This document shows, one piece after another, positions 35,201 to 47,400 of a stretch of DNA of 64,000 nt. The notes under the pieces were generated by a model. The model was not told the origin of the DNA. It worked only from the letters and a program-made list of their open reading frames with translations, and did no database searches. Source of the stretch: Monocercomonoides exilis (Eukaryota > Preaxostyla > Oxymonadida > Polymastigidae); NCBI GenBank assembly GCA_001643675.2, contig LSRY02000001.1:2532501-2596500 (forward strand), read 5' to 3'. Within the stretch, counting starts at the first letter, position 1, and each line of letters starts with the position of its first letter. Made by a program: the position numbers and the translations under genes.

Positions 35201-36566
35201 TTAAAAGTATTTTTGTCTCAGAAAATCAAATATTTCTAAAAAGCTAACAACGACATCTTCGAATCCTTCTTTTTCCATCTTTTCAACCACTTTCCTTTTC
35301 AGCCCTTTTCGCTTCGCTTCATCAGTCTCATCATCTTTCGATTTCAATCGACCAGAAACATTCATGAAGAACCTCAAGCAGTCATATGCCATTTCATAAT
35401 CCATTGTTGGCTGCCGAATTCCCTCCAAAACAGCATCATCTGCTCCACCTTTCAACAACCCACCAATCTTCACTGCCCTCTTTTCAGATGCTGCTTTCAG
35501 CAAATCAATGCATTTCATGCTGTATTTCCTGTTATTGTACTTCGCTGACCGAAACATCCGAACAATGCAGCAGACAAGCTCGGAATATTCGTCATTCCAC
35601 AAGTGGCAGGAAAAAAAGAAAAACTCCATAATTCGCAGCCATCTCAATTTAACAATTTTTTCTTTCTTTTCTTTTTCTCTATCCTCTTCTTTCTCTCTCT
35701 TCCAATCCACACATTTCATCAGTTCTTCCAATTCTCTCACTGCCTCTCCGACAAAATGCAGTTCATTCGCAATCACTAAAACCAAGCTTCTTTCGTGAAA
35801 TGTTCGGTAAAACAAAAACTCCCAAGCATAATGATATGCAAGCTGGGTTAAGTTGCGATGCTCCTGATGATGAAGGATAATCTCTTTGATTTCATTCAAA
35901 TACAGCTCTTCATCAATTTTCTAATAAAAATTTGAAAAATATCAATAATATCAAAAACAAAACAGCAATGCTCAAACGTGAAACGTGTCAATGCGTCTCA
36001 AAGCCAATAAAGCCATTTCCACTTCTTCCTTTGTTTCTTCGTTTTTATCTTTGTTTGAAGCAACTTTCAGAAGACAAGACACACATATTAATGTCAATTC
36101 CGAATCGAACTGGTTGCTAAGCAAAAGATAGCATTCGTAAAGATCAGTCAGAAGCTTCATGCTTTTCCCTTCTTTCTTCTTCTCTTCTTCAGCAATCATA
36201 TTTTCAAATTTGCATTTCACCAATGAACAACAAAAATTATTTTTTCAGATATTTTTCTCCAATAAGCAACATCCAAGATTCTTCAACAACAAAATCGAAT
36301 TGTCAAAAGATAATTTCTGTTTGTAAATCATGCAGTGTATTTTAAAGAAAAATTCTTTTTCAACAATAAATTCAAGCATTTCTTTATTCATTCCATCAAT
36401 TATTTCATTCATTTCTCCAATTTTTCGCTTCTGCTCTTCCTCATTGCAATCTTCAAGCTCAGAAAACAATTCTGAAATAAAAAATTAAGAAGTCCATTCA
36501 ACAAGAATTCAAATGCAATAATGAGCGCAAACCATTAAACATTTTGATTCTACTCGTTGACTTCAT
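35201..36566 (-). pseudogene. Helical-family gene with a single in-frame TGA
   Basis: Exons on the minus strand are 36566-36533 (34 nt; MKSTSRIKMFN plus a split Glu codon), 36471-35978 (494 nt) and 35920-35201 (720 nt), with introns of 61 nt (GTTTGC...TTCAG) and 57 nt (GTTTGA...TTAG). Exon lengths and phases match the intact relatives exactly, and all splice sites look good. The only defect is TGA at 36247-36245 in exon 2, in the context EKNI-TGA-KNNF. The intact copy at 41853-43282 has KNIWSNGF there, so a TGG to TGA change is likely. The rest of the frame is open to the stop at 35201. It is either a very young pseudogene, a read-through gene or a base error. Confidence 0.8.
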
Positions 36567-37639
36567 TTTTGAAAATGTGTTGCAGCCAGAAAAAAACGAA
36601 AATTCGTCATTTGTATTGAATAAGGGTATCATTGGAAAGAAGAAATTGGGGCAAAATATAAACTTTTAGCAACCATGAATATATAAGTTGTAATACCATT
36701 CTGCGTTGTTAGTGTTATTTGACAAGGTGTTACAAAAAAATAAAGAAAAAACGATTAATCTTTTTTCGTGGTTTCAGTAATGGATATTCAGATCATCAGA
36801 TTTGAAAGAATAAAAATATTCCTTGCTTAAATGAGAGATAGTGAACAAATATTTTCTGCGGAATGAGCGATATTATTTTGAGAGGTTGCACGAGGCAGCA
36901 ACGGAGAGGTATCGATGATGGAATTGTGCGAGATGATTTTTATGAAAAGCATCTTTGAAGGGAATTCAACTATTTTTAAAAAATCAAATTATTTGCATGT
37001 ATGCATTTTTTATTTTTCTTGTTTATTTCAAGGATGTTTCCATCTGTGGCCTTCTCAGAGTGCAAGAATCTGATGAATTATTAAAATGGCCATTCCTTTG
37101 CTTTTCTGAGGAGATCATAAGAAGAGAGCTATGCCGAGAGAAAATCAGCAGATGTGAATTGCAAATTTTTAGTATTCATTTGGGAGAGGGGATGAAAATA
37201 AATTCAATTTCAAAGCATTTTGATGAGAGCGAAATGGAACGACAACAATTGGACAGTTATTGGAAAGAATAAAATGCCGAGATATTTTTTTCAGGAAAAA
37301 AATGGATGAAAACATAGAAAGAAGGATATTTATGCGAGAATTGAGAATGATGGAGAAAGGAGCACAGGGAAATAATGGAAAAGGAGAATGGCAGCATCAG
37401 TGATTGGACAATCTTCAACTTTTACAATAGGGAGGGTGTTTGCGTTCTTTTGAGGAATTTTTCTAATCAATGCAAAATTAATTATTTTTTAAATTTTTTC
37501 AATTTTTTTTTCCATTCCAGCAAACAGCATTTTTTATGTTGAGCGTCATTCCTGGTGACAGTTCATTTAAAGTAACATTTTTGTGGATTGTATAGTTTCT
37601 TCTCTTTCTCTTTCTCTTTCTCCTTCTCCTTCTTCTGTT
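36567..37639. other. Spacer with partial upstream unit
   Basis: It contains, at about 37020-37110, a short match to the unit found upstream of three other family genes (peptide VSICGLLRVQESDELLKWP). This frame stays open to 37272 but has no relatives beyond the shared part. A pyrimidine-rich run (TCTTTC/TCTCCT) occupies about 37598-37640. Nothing else is supported. Confidence 0.5.
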
Positions 37640-40250
37640 TCTTAAATTGGAGCAGCACGCCGATCAACTTCGCCATTCCGGAGGCGGAAAAGCGAAGAGA
37701 AGAAGGCAGCAGGAGATGATCAGCCATCATCTTCATCTTCGTCATCAGCACCTGCGATTGACCCTTCGGATGCGTCGGTGGTGGCAGCGCATACACTTCG
37801 GTAGGAGCGATAAACGACAACGAGAGGCGGCTGCGGATTGTGGTGCCAGAGGTGGCTGGGGTGTATGGGCGGCACATGCCGCTGTCGCTGCAGCTGCTGC
37901 TGTCGCCGCGGGCGCTGCAGACGCTGCGGGGATATGTTGTGGCGCTTTTGGCGATGCTTTCAGTTCCGCTGGTTGCGCTGCTTCCTTCCTTAACAGCGTT
38001 CGAGGGAAAGAAGTGGTGGAGCAAGCGGATCTTTGCAGCGCCAAACGTGAATGCGTTCCCGTCAATCTACGATCTGTTTGACCTGTCGCTGCAGATATGG
38101 CAATCGCAACAGTCGAGACGTGTGGTGATGAAGCTGGACGAGGAAGTGATGGGGCGAGGGGTTGCAGTGTGTGAAGTGGGGGAGATTGTGGAAAAGGCGC
38201 TGGAGACAGAGGGGATGAAGATGGAGGATGTGGTTCTGTCAACTGCAGCAATTCCGCTTAATGTGCTGGTGGAAGGAGAAAAGATATTCGGAATTTTTCA
38301 TGCTGCTGCAAAAGATCCGATGCAACGAGAGGATATCGAAGCAGAGGAGCGGGTTGGTCGAGCAGCTGCATAAGAAGGACGAAATAACCCGGATGAAGAA
38401 GAGGAATATTTTGAAGCTAAGATTGAAGTGCAACGCAGAGGTGAAGGAGCTGAATGAGTAGCTGTCAACGATGAAGGAGAAGGCGGAGCCAATTGATACA
38501 CGGATAGAGATGGTGAATAAGCGCTGAATACAGCAGGGAGAGCAGGTGAGTGGCGAAAGCGAGATAGAGCTGGCGAACTTGTGGGTTCCGCTTTCCATGC
38601 CATCTTTACTGGCTTTTGTATGTCGCGGGGAGGTTCTATATTATGTTTCAGTAATTCTGCTGTAAGGTCTGTGTGAAAAGTGCCAGGAGATGTTTGCAGC
38701 GAACATCGGGGATGGTAGTACTTTTTTGCTTGGGATGTACATCAACTGAAATGAGTTCCTTGTGATAGTTGGAAACAAGGAAAGTGCTGTGGGAGGAGCA
38801 AACAGCTGTTGGGAAGAGAGTTCCAGTGGTGCATGAGGAGGAGACATAACATGAGGCAGAAGAGAAACAAGATATAGAAGGAAACGAAGATGCTGACAGC
38901 GCTATAATAATGCAGCATCAGAAGAAAATGAAGGTGTCGTATGAAGAGACAATGAAGCGTCTGATAAGCGAAGTGTCTTCGTTGCTGGAGCAGTTGGCGT
39001 TCGAAACTGTGCACGTGCTTAGGATGCCACCCACACTGCGGTTGTCAGTGTCGATGGAGCGGCTGAAGACGGGGCTGCAGCCATCGTTGGTGTGGACGCT
39101 TTCGACGATCCGGGGGATATACGGAGACAAGACAGAGGCAGACCTGGGTAAAGGCAGAGACAGGTGAACAGGGATTGGTGAACTTTGTGTTCAAGTACCC
39201 AGAAGAGAATGATGTGGTGCAGAAGAAGAGCGAGGCTGAGCGGTGGGCTATGATCAACGGGGCGGAGCTGTTCTAGAAGGATTTTGCGGAGGTGTGCCTG
39301 TTTGTAAAGTTTATGTGGAAGGTGTTCACGAGAGACGAGCTGTCGATCTTCCTGAACTGCCACACAGTGCTGTTTGAAGGGATGACACCGCAGCAGCTGA
39401 TGAAAGAGAAAGAGATAGAGAACTTTCTGGTTATGACGATCTGGATGTTTCGGATGTGTATCAACATTGTGGTTGAAGTGGCGTTGGAGAAGAAGATACA
39501 GATGCTTTATGGTGAAGTTTGAGAAGATACAGTCAAAGACGGGAGTGGTAAACGCGTCTGTGTTTCTGGGTCTTCTGCTGAATAACAACTGGGCAGAAGA
39601 AAAAATGATGAAAGATGCGATAAAGACGTTGAATGATTCTATATGTTCTGGCGAGGCATTGACTTCTTCGTCTTCTTCTTCGTCAAAATTATCAGGTGCA
39701 TCACAAATTCAGAACTGGAATCTCTTTTGTGTGTGTGTGTGTGTTATCCGCATAAACCACAGGCATTGTCGCTTCAGATCTTCTGAGATGAGTTCCGACA
39801 GTCTGGTTGCTGTCTTCCGTCGTTCACATCTGCACTGGAGGTGCACCAGTTCAATCGCTTCTTCATGCGCTGCCTGCGGCTGCCGGATGTGTGCGATGCT
39901 ACCAAATGCAGATCTCCTCTTTTCCTGTCACAGAACAGCTCAGTTGTAAAGATGGTTTGCCGGAGCTGGATGATCAGGTGCAGGTGCTTTCGGTGGTGTC
40001 AGCGGAGACAGGGCTGAATCGAAGTGTTGATGCTGGTGCAGCTCGTGGGGCGGCAGCTGAAGAGCGAACGAGGTGGGACGGCCAATCTGCTTTGGGGTGC
40101 TGCTGGGGAACATGCAGAGTGAGGAGCTGCTTCACAAGCGGATGGCACGACAGAGCAAGTGAGGGGGAGAGGAGTCAATGTCTTGCCATGCATCATCAGC
40201 ATCTGCTTCTTCGGCACAGCACAAACATGCTCTGAACTGCAAATGATATG
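37640..40250 (+). pseudogene. GC-richer decayed coding region, family unknown
   Basis: A chain of plus-strand open blocks with frequent stops and frame changes, clearly richer in GC than its surroundings. The largest, 37840-38373, reads coherently (AIPLNVLVEGEKIFGIFHAA). Later blocks give a coiled-coil piece near 38346-38490 (EQLHKKDEITRMKKRNILKL) and helical pieces at 38910-39167 (MPPTLRLSVSMERLK) and 39292-39522 (FTRDELSIFLNCHTVLFEG). The coiled-coil piece has a relative on the minus strand near 55000-55180. The overall pattern fits a long, once-functional helical or cytoskeletal-type protein gene, but I cannot name the family. Distinct blocks could also come from more than one gene. Confidence 0.45.
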
Positions 40251-40482
40251 CAATCATCAACTTGCAGCTGTCCTCTGCGTGTGCATTGGGTGTGATCCAT
40301 CCTTCCATTTCTCCTCCTTATCATTTTCAACCAATTTTCTCTTTCAGAAATTTTTTCAAATAAATATCTCCTTTTTCTTATCTCATTCGATTTCATTCAA
40401 ATAGCTTTTTGAATGAAATTAACATTTCACGAATCTTGAGAATGAATCTTCTTTTTCAAAAAATTAACCAACGATAAAATGA

Positions 40483-40720
40483 AAAGAAGAAGAAGAAGAA
40501 GAAGAAGAAGAGAAGTGGAGAAGAAGAAAGAAGAGAAGAAGAAAGAAGAGAAGATGAAGGTGAAGAAGAAGAAGAAGAAGAAGAAGAGGTGTTGAAGAGG
40601 GAGAGGGGGAGGAAGAAGAGGAAGAGGAAGAGGAAGAGGAAGAGGAAGAGGAAGAGGAAGAGGAAGCAGAAGAAGGAAAAGAAGAAGAAGAAGATGATGA
40701 TTATGAACGCACAGAAGAAT
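40483..40720. repeat. GAA/GAGGAA purine-rich simple repeat
   Basis: An almost pure AAG/GAGGAA tract of about 240 bases, with an AAGAGG hexamer repeat in the middle. The inverted partner at 53733-53770 is much shorter. It does not code for a protein I would support on either strand. Confidence 0.9.
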
Positions 40721-41044
40721 ATTTCCATTTCAATTCATCAAAAGCGAGCTGTGATGCTGAAGTTCCAAGACTTCTGTCTGTTCTTTCTGAAAACATCGCA
40801 AATGTGTAAAATAAGAAACAAGTGAAGCATGTTTGACTTGTTTTGGAAATCTTTCAAAAGCAGAGACTGAAACAGAGTTGGTGATATTCATTTCACGTTT
40901 CTCAACTTCATGAGAAGGCGCAACAATGCTAAGCTGTTAAAAACTCTGCAAAACACAAGTTCGCATTTCAATAAAAAAACCCAAATGTCCATCAAGAAAT
41001 GTTGTTCTCCAGCTCCATTGCTAATCGTTGAATTCTTGCCTTTT

Positions 41045-41852
41045 TTCGTTACAAATATCCTTCCTTTGATATTGCCAGCCACTTTCCTTTCCAAAAAAAT
41101 ATCCCAAACTGCTCCACTGCCTTATGCTCCAAAATGCTACATAGTTTTGTGCAGATTTTGTCCTTCACGGAATTCCATCCATAAATCTTCATTTTATAAT
41201 ATAACAGTTGAATTTGATTTCACCTCTTGTTCCAAATAAAAATCGTATATCCTGCGTAACTTCATTTATTTCCTAATTGCTATACAATAATCTGCTCCGT
41301 TCTCATCGAATTGCCGCATAAAGCGGGGATTGGCCATTTCAACAATAACTCATATTCCTGAACTTTGGAGAGGATACAGACGGAAATATCTTCATAATCA
41401 ATACAATAATAAAAATTGCATACATCACATCTTTTTGTGTTATTGATGAAACTGTTGTATTCCCCGTGGCTATCCAATTTGCAAAATTCATCAGAAAGTC
41501 TTTCTAAATCATTGCATCACCATCATTGTCCGTTTTTTCCACGGGAGATTATGTTTGTAATTCTGCAGGATAAACCCATTCATTAACACTCATTTTGCTG
41601 ATTGATGTTCCAGTTCAAACATAACCATTTGATCATTGAATCCATAACAACAAACCGAATTAATTTGAACATTTTTTTTCTTAATAATCACTTTCCAAAA
41701 GTACCAAGACGATAAAGAATGGTGTGAACGTGACATTATTAATGACTATTTTTGAGATTTTGTTATCGTGTATTTTCAACTATCCAAACAAATTATTGTT
41801 CAATGTGAATGATAAAATTTTACTGATTTGTGAATAAAATGTTCTTATTAAA
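41045..41852. repeat. Conserved upstream unit, copy at the 41853 gene
   Basis: Second copy of the unit described at 32780-33571, again ending at the family start codon. Antisense it keeps SFINNTKR and ELLLKWPIPAL. Its inverted partner is 52613-53400. Confidence 0.75.
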
Positions 41853-43282
41853 ATGCAGAAGATGTGCAATACAAAAAAGTTCAATGGTGTGCATTCGTTG
41901 TTTCATTTGAATTCCTGATGATTGTGGTTCTTTCTGTCTCAGAAATGTTTTCTGAATTAGAAGATTGCGATGAGGATGAACAGAAACAGAAAATCCATAT
42001 AATGAATGAAGTTATCGATAAAATGGATAAAAGGCAATTTGAATCAGTTTTCAACACAGAATTGTATGATAAAATATTCAAAATGATTGAAGAGAAGAAA
42101 ATGACAATGGAAAATGCAATTTTGCTGTTGAAGCATGTTGGATGTTGGAAAGCGCTGAAAAACATTTGGAGTAATGGTTTTTATAATTCTGAATTGAAAA
42201 GAAGATTTGAGAGAATGATTATTGATGAAAATAAGAAAAAAAAGGATGAAAAGAACGAAAAGCTCATGATTGATCTTTGCGAATGCTATCTTTTATTGAA
42301 CATGTGGATTTCTTCGGAATTGCTTTCAATTTGTGTGCCTTGCATTCTGAAAGTGGCATCAAACAAGGATGAAAACAAAGAAACACAAAAAGAAGTGGAA
42401 ATAGCATTTCTTGCATTGAATAATGTTAAATTCTACGTATGAGCATTTCTATTTTATTTATGATATTATTGTTTTTTTTATTCATTGATTTTTTTAAAAT
42501 ATAATTCTTATAAGGAAATCAAAAAAGAGCTGTATTTGAATAAGATTACAGAAATCATAGAATATCATCAAGAATATCACAATCTCACTCGCCTTGCCTA
42601 TCAGTCTGCTTGGCAATATTTAATGAACAGATTCTTCAATGATAATAGCTTGGAAGAAGTGATTGTGATTGAGCAACATTTTGCAAGGGAGGCAGCAAGA
42701 GAATTGGAAGAGCTGTCAAAAAGTGTGGATTGGAAGAAGAACGAAGAGGAAATGAGAAAAGAAAAGGAAGAAATGATTACCATATTGAGATGGATGCAAA
42801 CACTCTCATTTTTCTTTGGGAACTGTTATTTGTGGAACGAAGAATATGTTGGGCTTTTCAGCAGCATTGTTGGGGTGCTTCGTGCATCGAGGGATAATTA
42901 CAGAGAAATAAGCGAGAAATGCATTTGTCCATTTGAAGAAGCATCAGGCCGCAGAGTTGTGAAAATTGGCAGCTTGTTGAAAAGCGGAGCTGTTGATGTT
43001 GCTTTGGAGGAGATTCATAAATCAGCAAAGGACGACGAGATTGCAGCCAAAATCTTGAAATTTTTTATGAATGTTTCAAGAAGATCGAAAGAAAAGAAGA
43101 AAGATGAAATCGAAGAAGCGAGTCGAAAATCAATAAAAATGGAGATATTTGAAAAGATGGAAGAAGAAGGATATGAAGATTTCATCACTAGCTTTCATAA
43201 AACATTTGACTTTCTAAGTAATAAGTATTATTTTGATGATGAATTATCGTTGGATATTTTTGATTATTTTGTGAATGTTTGA
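41853..43282 (+). CDS. Helical-family protein, intact three-exon gene
   Basis: Exons 41853-41886 (34 nt), 41943-42436 (494 nt) and 42515-43282 (768 nt) give 431 residues. Intron 1 (56 nt) is identical in sequence to that of the 33572 gene; intron 2 is 78 nt (GTATGA...TATAAG). Exon 1 encodes the same MQKMCNTKKFN. Key segments are ENAILLLKHVGCW, NEKLMIDLCECYLLL, ICVPCILKVASNKDE, LYLNKITEIIEYHQEYHNLT, LWNEEYVGLF and KMEEEGYEDFITSF, ending DYFVNV. The acidic-basic helical composition has no targeting signal, so a cytosolic or nuclear protein is likely. The function is unknown. Together with 51153-52612 it flanks the 44415-49967 surface gene inside an inverted duplication. Confidence 0.85.
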
Positions 43283-44414
43283 GAAAATGTGATTCTTTTA
43301 ATTTTATTGCTCAAAAATTATTTTTTTCTTTTCTTTTAATTTTTATTCCAATGTGTGAAATCGAAAATTAATGAGCTTTTTCAAATGATGTTTTTGCTTT
43401 CTTTTAGAAAAAAGGAAAAAAGAAAATTCTTATTAACAAAGATTGAACACAAAATAGAATAAATGAGATGAGTTACACAGAAGGATAATAACGGAAGCCA
43501 TTCAACGAAAAAAGAACATGCTAATAAAAAAAATAGTGATTTCAATCAAATTGAGACAAAAGAAATTTCTCAAATTTCAAAAAATAAAATCGTCTTTGAA
43601 CAAATCAGAAAAAATAAAGGTGAAAAAAATGAAATGAATAAGAAAAAGAATAAGAAATGAAAGTGATATTAACAAAAAATAAGCTTCATTGCAATAACAA
43701 TGAAGAGCTTCTCAAAGAAAATCTGTTGATATTTCAATGAGAAAATCAAAAATAAAATTTTTCTTGTGAAGTCAAGATTTTCTTAAAGAAATGAGAAATT
43801 AATAAAAGAAGATTAGCATCACGATTTCTCAAAAAGAAAATGAGTAAAAAAAAAAAGAAGAAGATTAGAAAATTTTGATTTTAAGAGCTTAGCTAATAAC
43901 AATGTTAAATTATTCACAGTCAGTATTTCGTGTTTTAGATGAAATTTCATTTGCTTCGTGTCTTTTTCGATATAAATTCATTTCTTTCTTCATTTTCTTT
44001 CCTTTTCTTCTTTTCTTCTTATGAAGTCTTTCAATTTCTGTCTATTTCTTCTCTCATGCTCTGAAAATAGTCTTTTCTTCACATCTTTCATCAGTTTTCT
44101 TTCTTTCTTCCTTCCTTCCTTCCTTTCAATGCGAAATTAATTTTTCTCTTCCTCAATGTATTTTGTCATCTTTGCTCTTTCTTGTTCATCCAAATCTTTT
44201 TCTTTCTTTCTTTTTCTTTTCAGTGCAAATAATCGTCTTTCATTGAAATTTCGCAAATATCATCCAGAATTCAAGAAAATTTGGGGGAAAAATAAATTAG
44301 TCATTCGAAACAAGTAATCTTCAAATTGCCTTCTAATTCTTTCTTATTCAACACATTTTTTTTTTATCTAAATTCGTTTTTTTTTTTTTTTTAGCTGTTT
44401 AATATTCTTGCTCA
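43283..44414. other. AT-rich spacer with pyrimidine-rich tract
   Basis: No gene is seen. About 43970-44260 is a CTTT/TTTC-rich stretch on the plus strand, and T runs lie at 44357-44395. This is 3' flank to both neighbouring convergent genes. Confidence 0.65.
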
Positions 44415-47400
44415 TCATATTTCTTCTTCTTCATTTCTTTCGAGTTTCTTTGTTTTCTTCTTCTTCTTCTTCTTCCTTTTCTTTTGTTCCTGTTTAACAT
44501 CTTCACTCTCTTCTTGTTCTTCCTCCATTGCTTCTTCATTAACCAATTCGATATTCGCTATTAAATCTTCTGATTTTTTCTCTTTCTTTCCTTTCGCTTT
44601 CTTTCCTTTTTTTCTTTTCTTAATCTCTTTTTCCTCTGAGCTATTTTCATAGATTTCTTCATCTGTCATTCTTGTTTCTTCATTTTGTTTGTTTGATTGC
44701 GGCGAAAAAGTGTTTGTTTCTGTCACAAATTCTTTTAAATTCACGTTCATTTGGTTTGCTTGCGATCCTTCTTTATTCATCAAAGAAGAAGAACAAGAAA
44801 GAGAAGGAGATAAAACCTGTTTTATTGTTTCTTCAATAAATTCACCACTAATTCCTTCCTTTCTTTCAGCTTTCTGCATTTGTTCTTCAGATTTGTTGAT
44901 GTTGTTTCTTGTGCTGCTCAAATTTCGTTTGGCTAATTCATTTCCATTTCTATTTGAATTTGCTTCTTTCACAGGATTATTTGTTGTTCTGTCTTTTCCT
45001 TTCCTTTCTTTTTCTCTTTGCATTCTGCGTTTTGTCTTCTTTTCATCATCATCATCTTCTTCTTCTCCTTCCTCTTCCTCCTCCTCATCATTTTCATTCA
45101 CCCACATCTTCTTTGAGTTCTTCTTCTTCTCAACAAAAAGAAGAACAGAAAATACAACCACAATAACAACAATCATACAAGCTAAAATCACAATAATTAT
45201 CCACGAAGCAAATGGCTTTGATTCGTTGCTTCCCTCAAATCCCTGTTTTTCTTTTCCATCTTCCTTCCCCTCTTCCTCTTTCTTTCCTTCATCTTTCTCT
45301 TCCTTCAGATATTTCTCATACACATCAATGGGCTTTGCATCCACATCAGCTGCTCCAACAATCCACCCAGCTGCTGATTCATCGCTGTAATCCTTCGCAA
45401 ACTCAAAGGCATCTTCTTGTTGGCTGAACTCCTCAAAGTCGGGGGAAACAATGCACAACGAAGCACCTGACGAATCTTTCCCTGTGTTTGTCTCGTCAAT
45501 CTCCAGATTGCCCTCGGCTGGAAGCTCCAAGTTCGATATCGCCTTCTCCATTTCAATATACATTGCTCCTGCTTTCCCTTCTTGTGCTGAGCAAGATTTG
45601 AATGTGCACTTGCTTTCCCTTCCAATCGACACTGAAGATTCTTCTGAACTGAGAATGATACTCAACCCTGCTGTTTCTGAATTCTTCGATTCAATACATT
45701 CCATGTTCAGCCCGTCAATCACCACACTCGATGCCTCTTCTCTTCCATCTGCTATGCTGATCGCTGCTCCATCTTTCACTTTCACGTTGCTGATTTTCAC
45801 AGACTCAATCACAATATCGCTTGCTCCTTCAATTTCAAACAACGGACTTTGGAATGTTGCTTTGTTGCTCTCATCAACACATTCCACGTTGCTCATATTT
45901 AAAGCGCCTCCATTCACTTTCACAAGATGAAAATCAACAACATTCTCTTTTTCGCTTTCACTTTCATGTGGCCGAATAAATCTGCAATTGATTATTGCAA
46001 GCTTTGCATCCACACCTTCTGAGATGATCAAAGCAAATGAATCTGTCACTTTAACAAACTGACTTTTCCCCTTTGAACTTAAAGACAATGGGAAAACAAA
46101 TGAAAGGTATTTGAAAGTGACACTTTTTTTGCACGTAAACAAATTGCTTTCTGGGCCAACATCACAATCAATATTCGCATATTGATTCATTCCTTCGGCA
46201 TTCTCAATTCCTTCAATTGTCAATTGATCACTTCTATCAAAAATCATTGCTTCCGCTTTGATCATATCATAGTCAGCAATTATACTCATCGAATACATCT
46301 TCAAACTTGATGAGAAAGAGAACAAATAGTAAGCGCTTGAAAATCTACCAATTGGTTCATTGAATGATAACCCAGTACTGTTGGCATCGCATTTCAAATA
46401 AACAACGGAGATTGGAGTGGGCGGTGTTGGTGGTAGATATGGATCAAAATACTCCGCTGTGAAATCAACATCACCAGCACTTCCATCAGATTTTTTGGCT
46501 GCAACAATCCAGTCATGGGTTCCTCTTATATAGCTTGAAGCAAAACCACACTTCATTGCGACTGCTATTTCTTCATGAAGATTTACCGGCACATCAAGAT
46601 ACAATCCTGTACTCTTTGACCCAGTTGCCGTGCACCCATCAAATTCCAATTTTACTTCAGTTCCCCAGCTCAAATGATTCGCTTCTGTAATTCCTGTCAT
46701 TTTCAGATATATCCCACCAGACTTCCCATTGGTACAAGTGCATGTAGTAAATGTTGTTGGATTCGTATTTCCAATCTCAAATGTGCTTTCTGTTCCGCTG
46801 CTTTCAACATACAATGCTCCACATGCATCAGTATCCATTTCTTTGCTCGATGTGCATTCTGTAAATGTGCAGACATCCACAATCACTGAAATTGCCTCAT
46901 CGCATTTTCCAATAATTTTCACCACAGCACTTGAGCTTGATGTAATCTTCTTCAGATTCAAGGAGGCCAATGAAACTTCATTCGCTCCATCAACCAAAAA
47001 CGGTGTTACTGAACATTTAACTTCGCTCACCGAAATGGACTCAACTCCTGTCATCGTCAATGAACCTGCACTCACTTTCACAAGATGAATTCCAACTGAG
47101 CTTCCTCCTGCCTCAGGTCGAATAAATTCGCAAATGGCAATTGTTAGAGAACGTGATTCTGCATCAGCATGAATAAGAGCAAATGTTCCTGCATTGGCTT
47201 TTAATGCATATGAATCTTGTTCCAGTGTTGTTGGGAAGTCGAATGTCAAATAACTGAATATTACAGTTTGTTTGCATGTAAACAGATCTGTTCCAGGAGT
47301 AACACCGCAGTCGATCTCCACTTTCGCGCTCATTTCTTCATTATCAATTCCTTTTATCGTAATTCCTGATGTTTTGTCAAATATTATTGATTCAGCTTTC

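Larger units (their letters stand above)
38340..43282. repeat. Left arm of a diverged inverted duplication
   Basis: Landmarks recur in reverse order and orientation at 51153-55180. They include the coiled-coil relic (38346-38490 with about 55000-55180), a CIISICFFGTAQT stretch (40190-40240 with 54165-54225), the AACCAACGA block before the purine run (40441-40480 with 53777-53825), the GCAAATGTGTAAAATAAGAA block (about 40727-40870 with 53560-53730), the upstream unit and the family gene. Similarity is patchy, with indels, so the duplication is not recent. Confidence 0.75.

Noticed and set aside
37640-40250. Assignment of the decayed region to dynein heavy chain
   Set aside because: Some helical blocks have a similar feel, but no P-loop or other diagnostic motif could be found, so no family is named.
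40483-40720. A Lys/Glu-rich protein or CRISPR-like array in the purine tract
   Set aside because: It is a simple AAG/GAGGAA repeat without spacers; the inverted partner is much shorter, as expected of a microsatellite.
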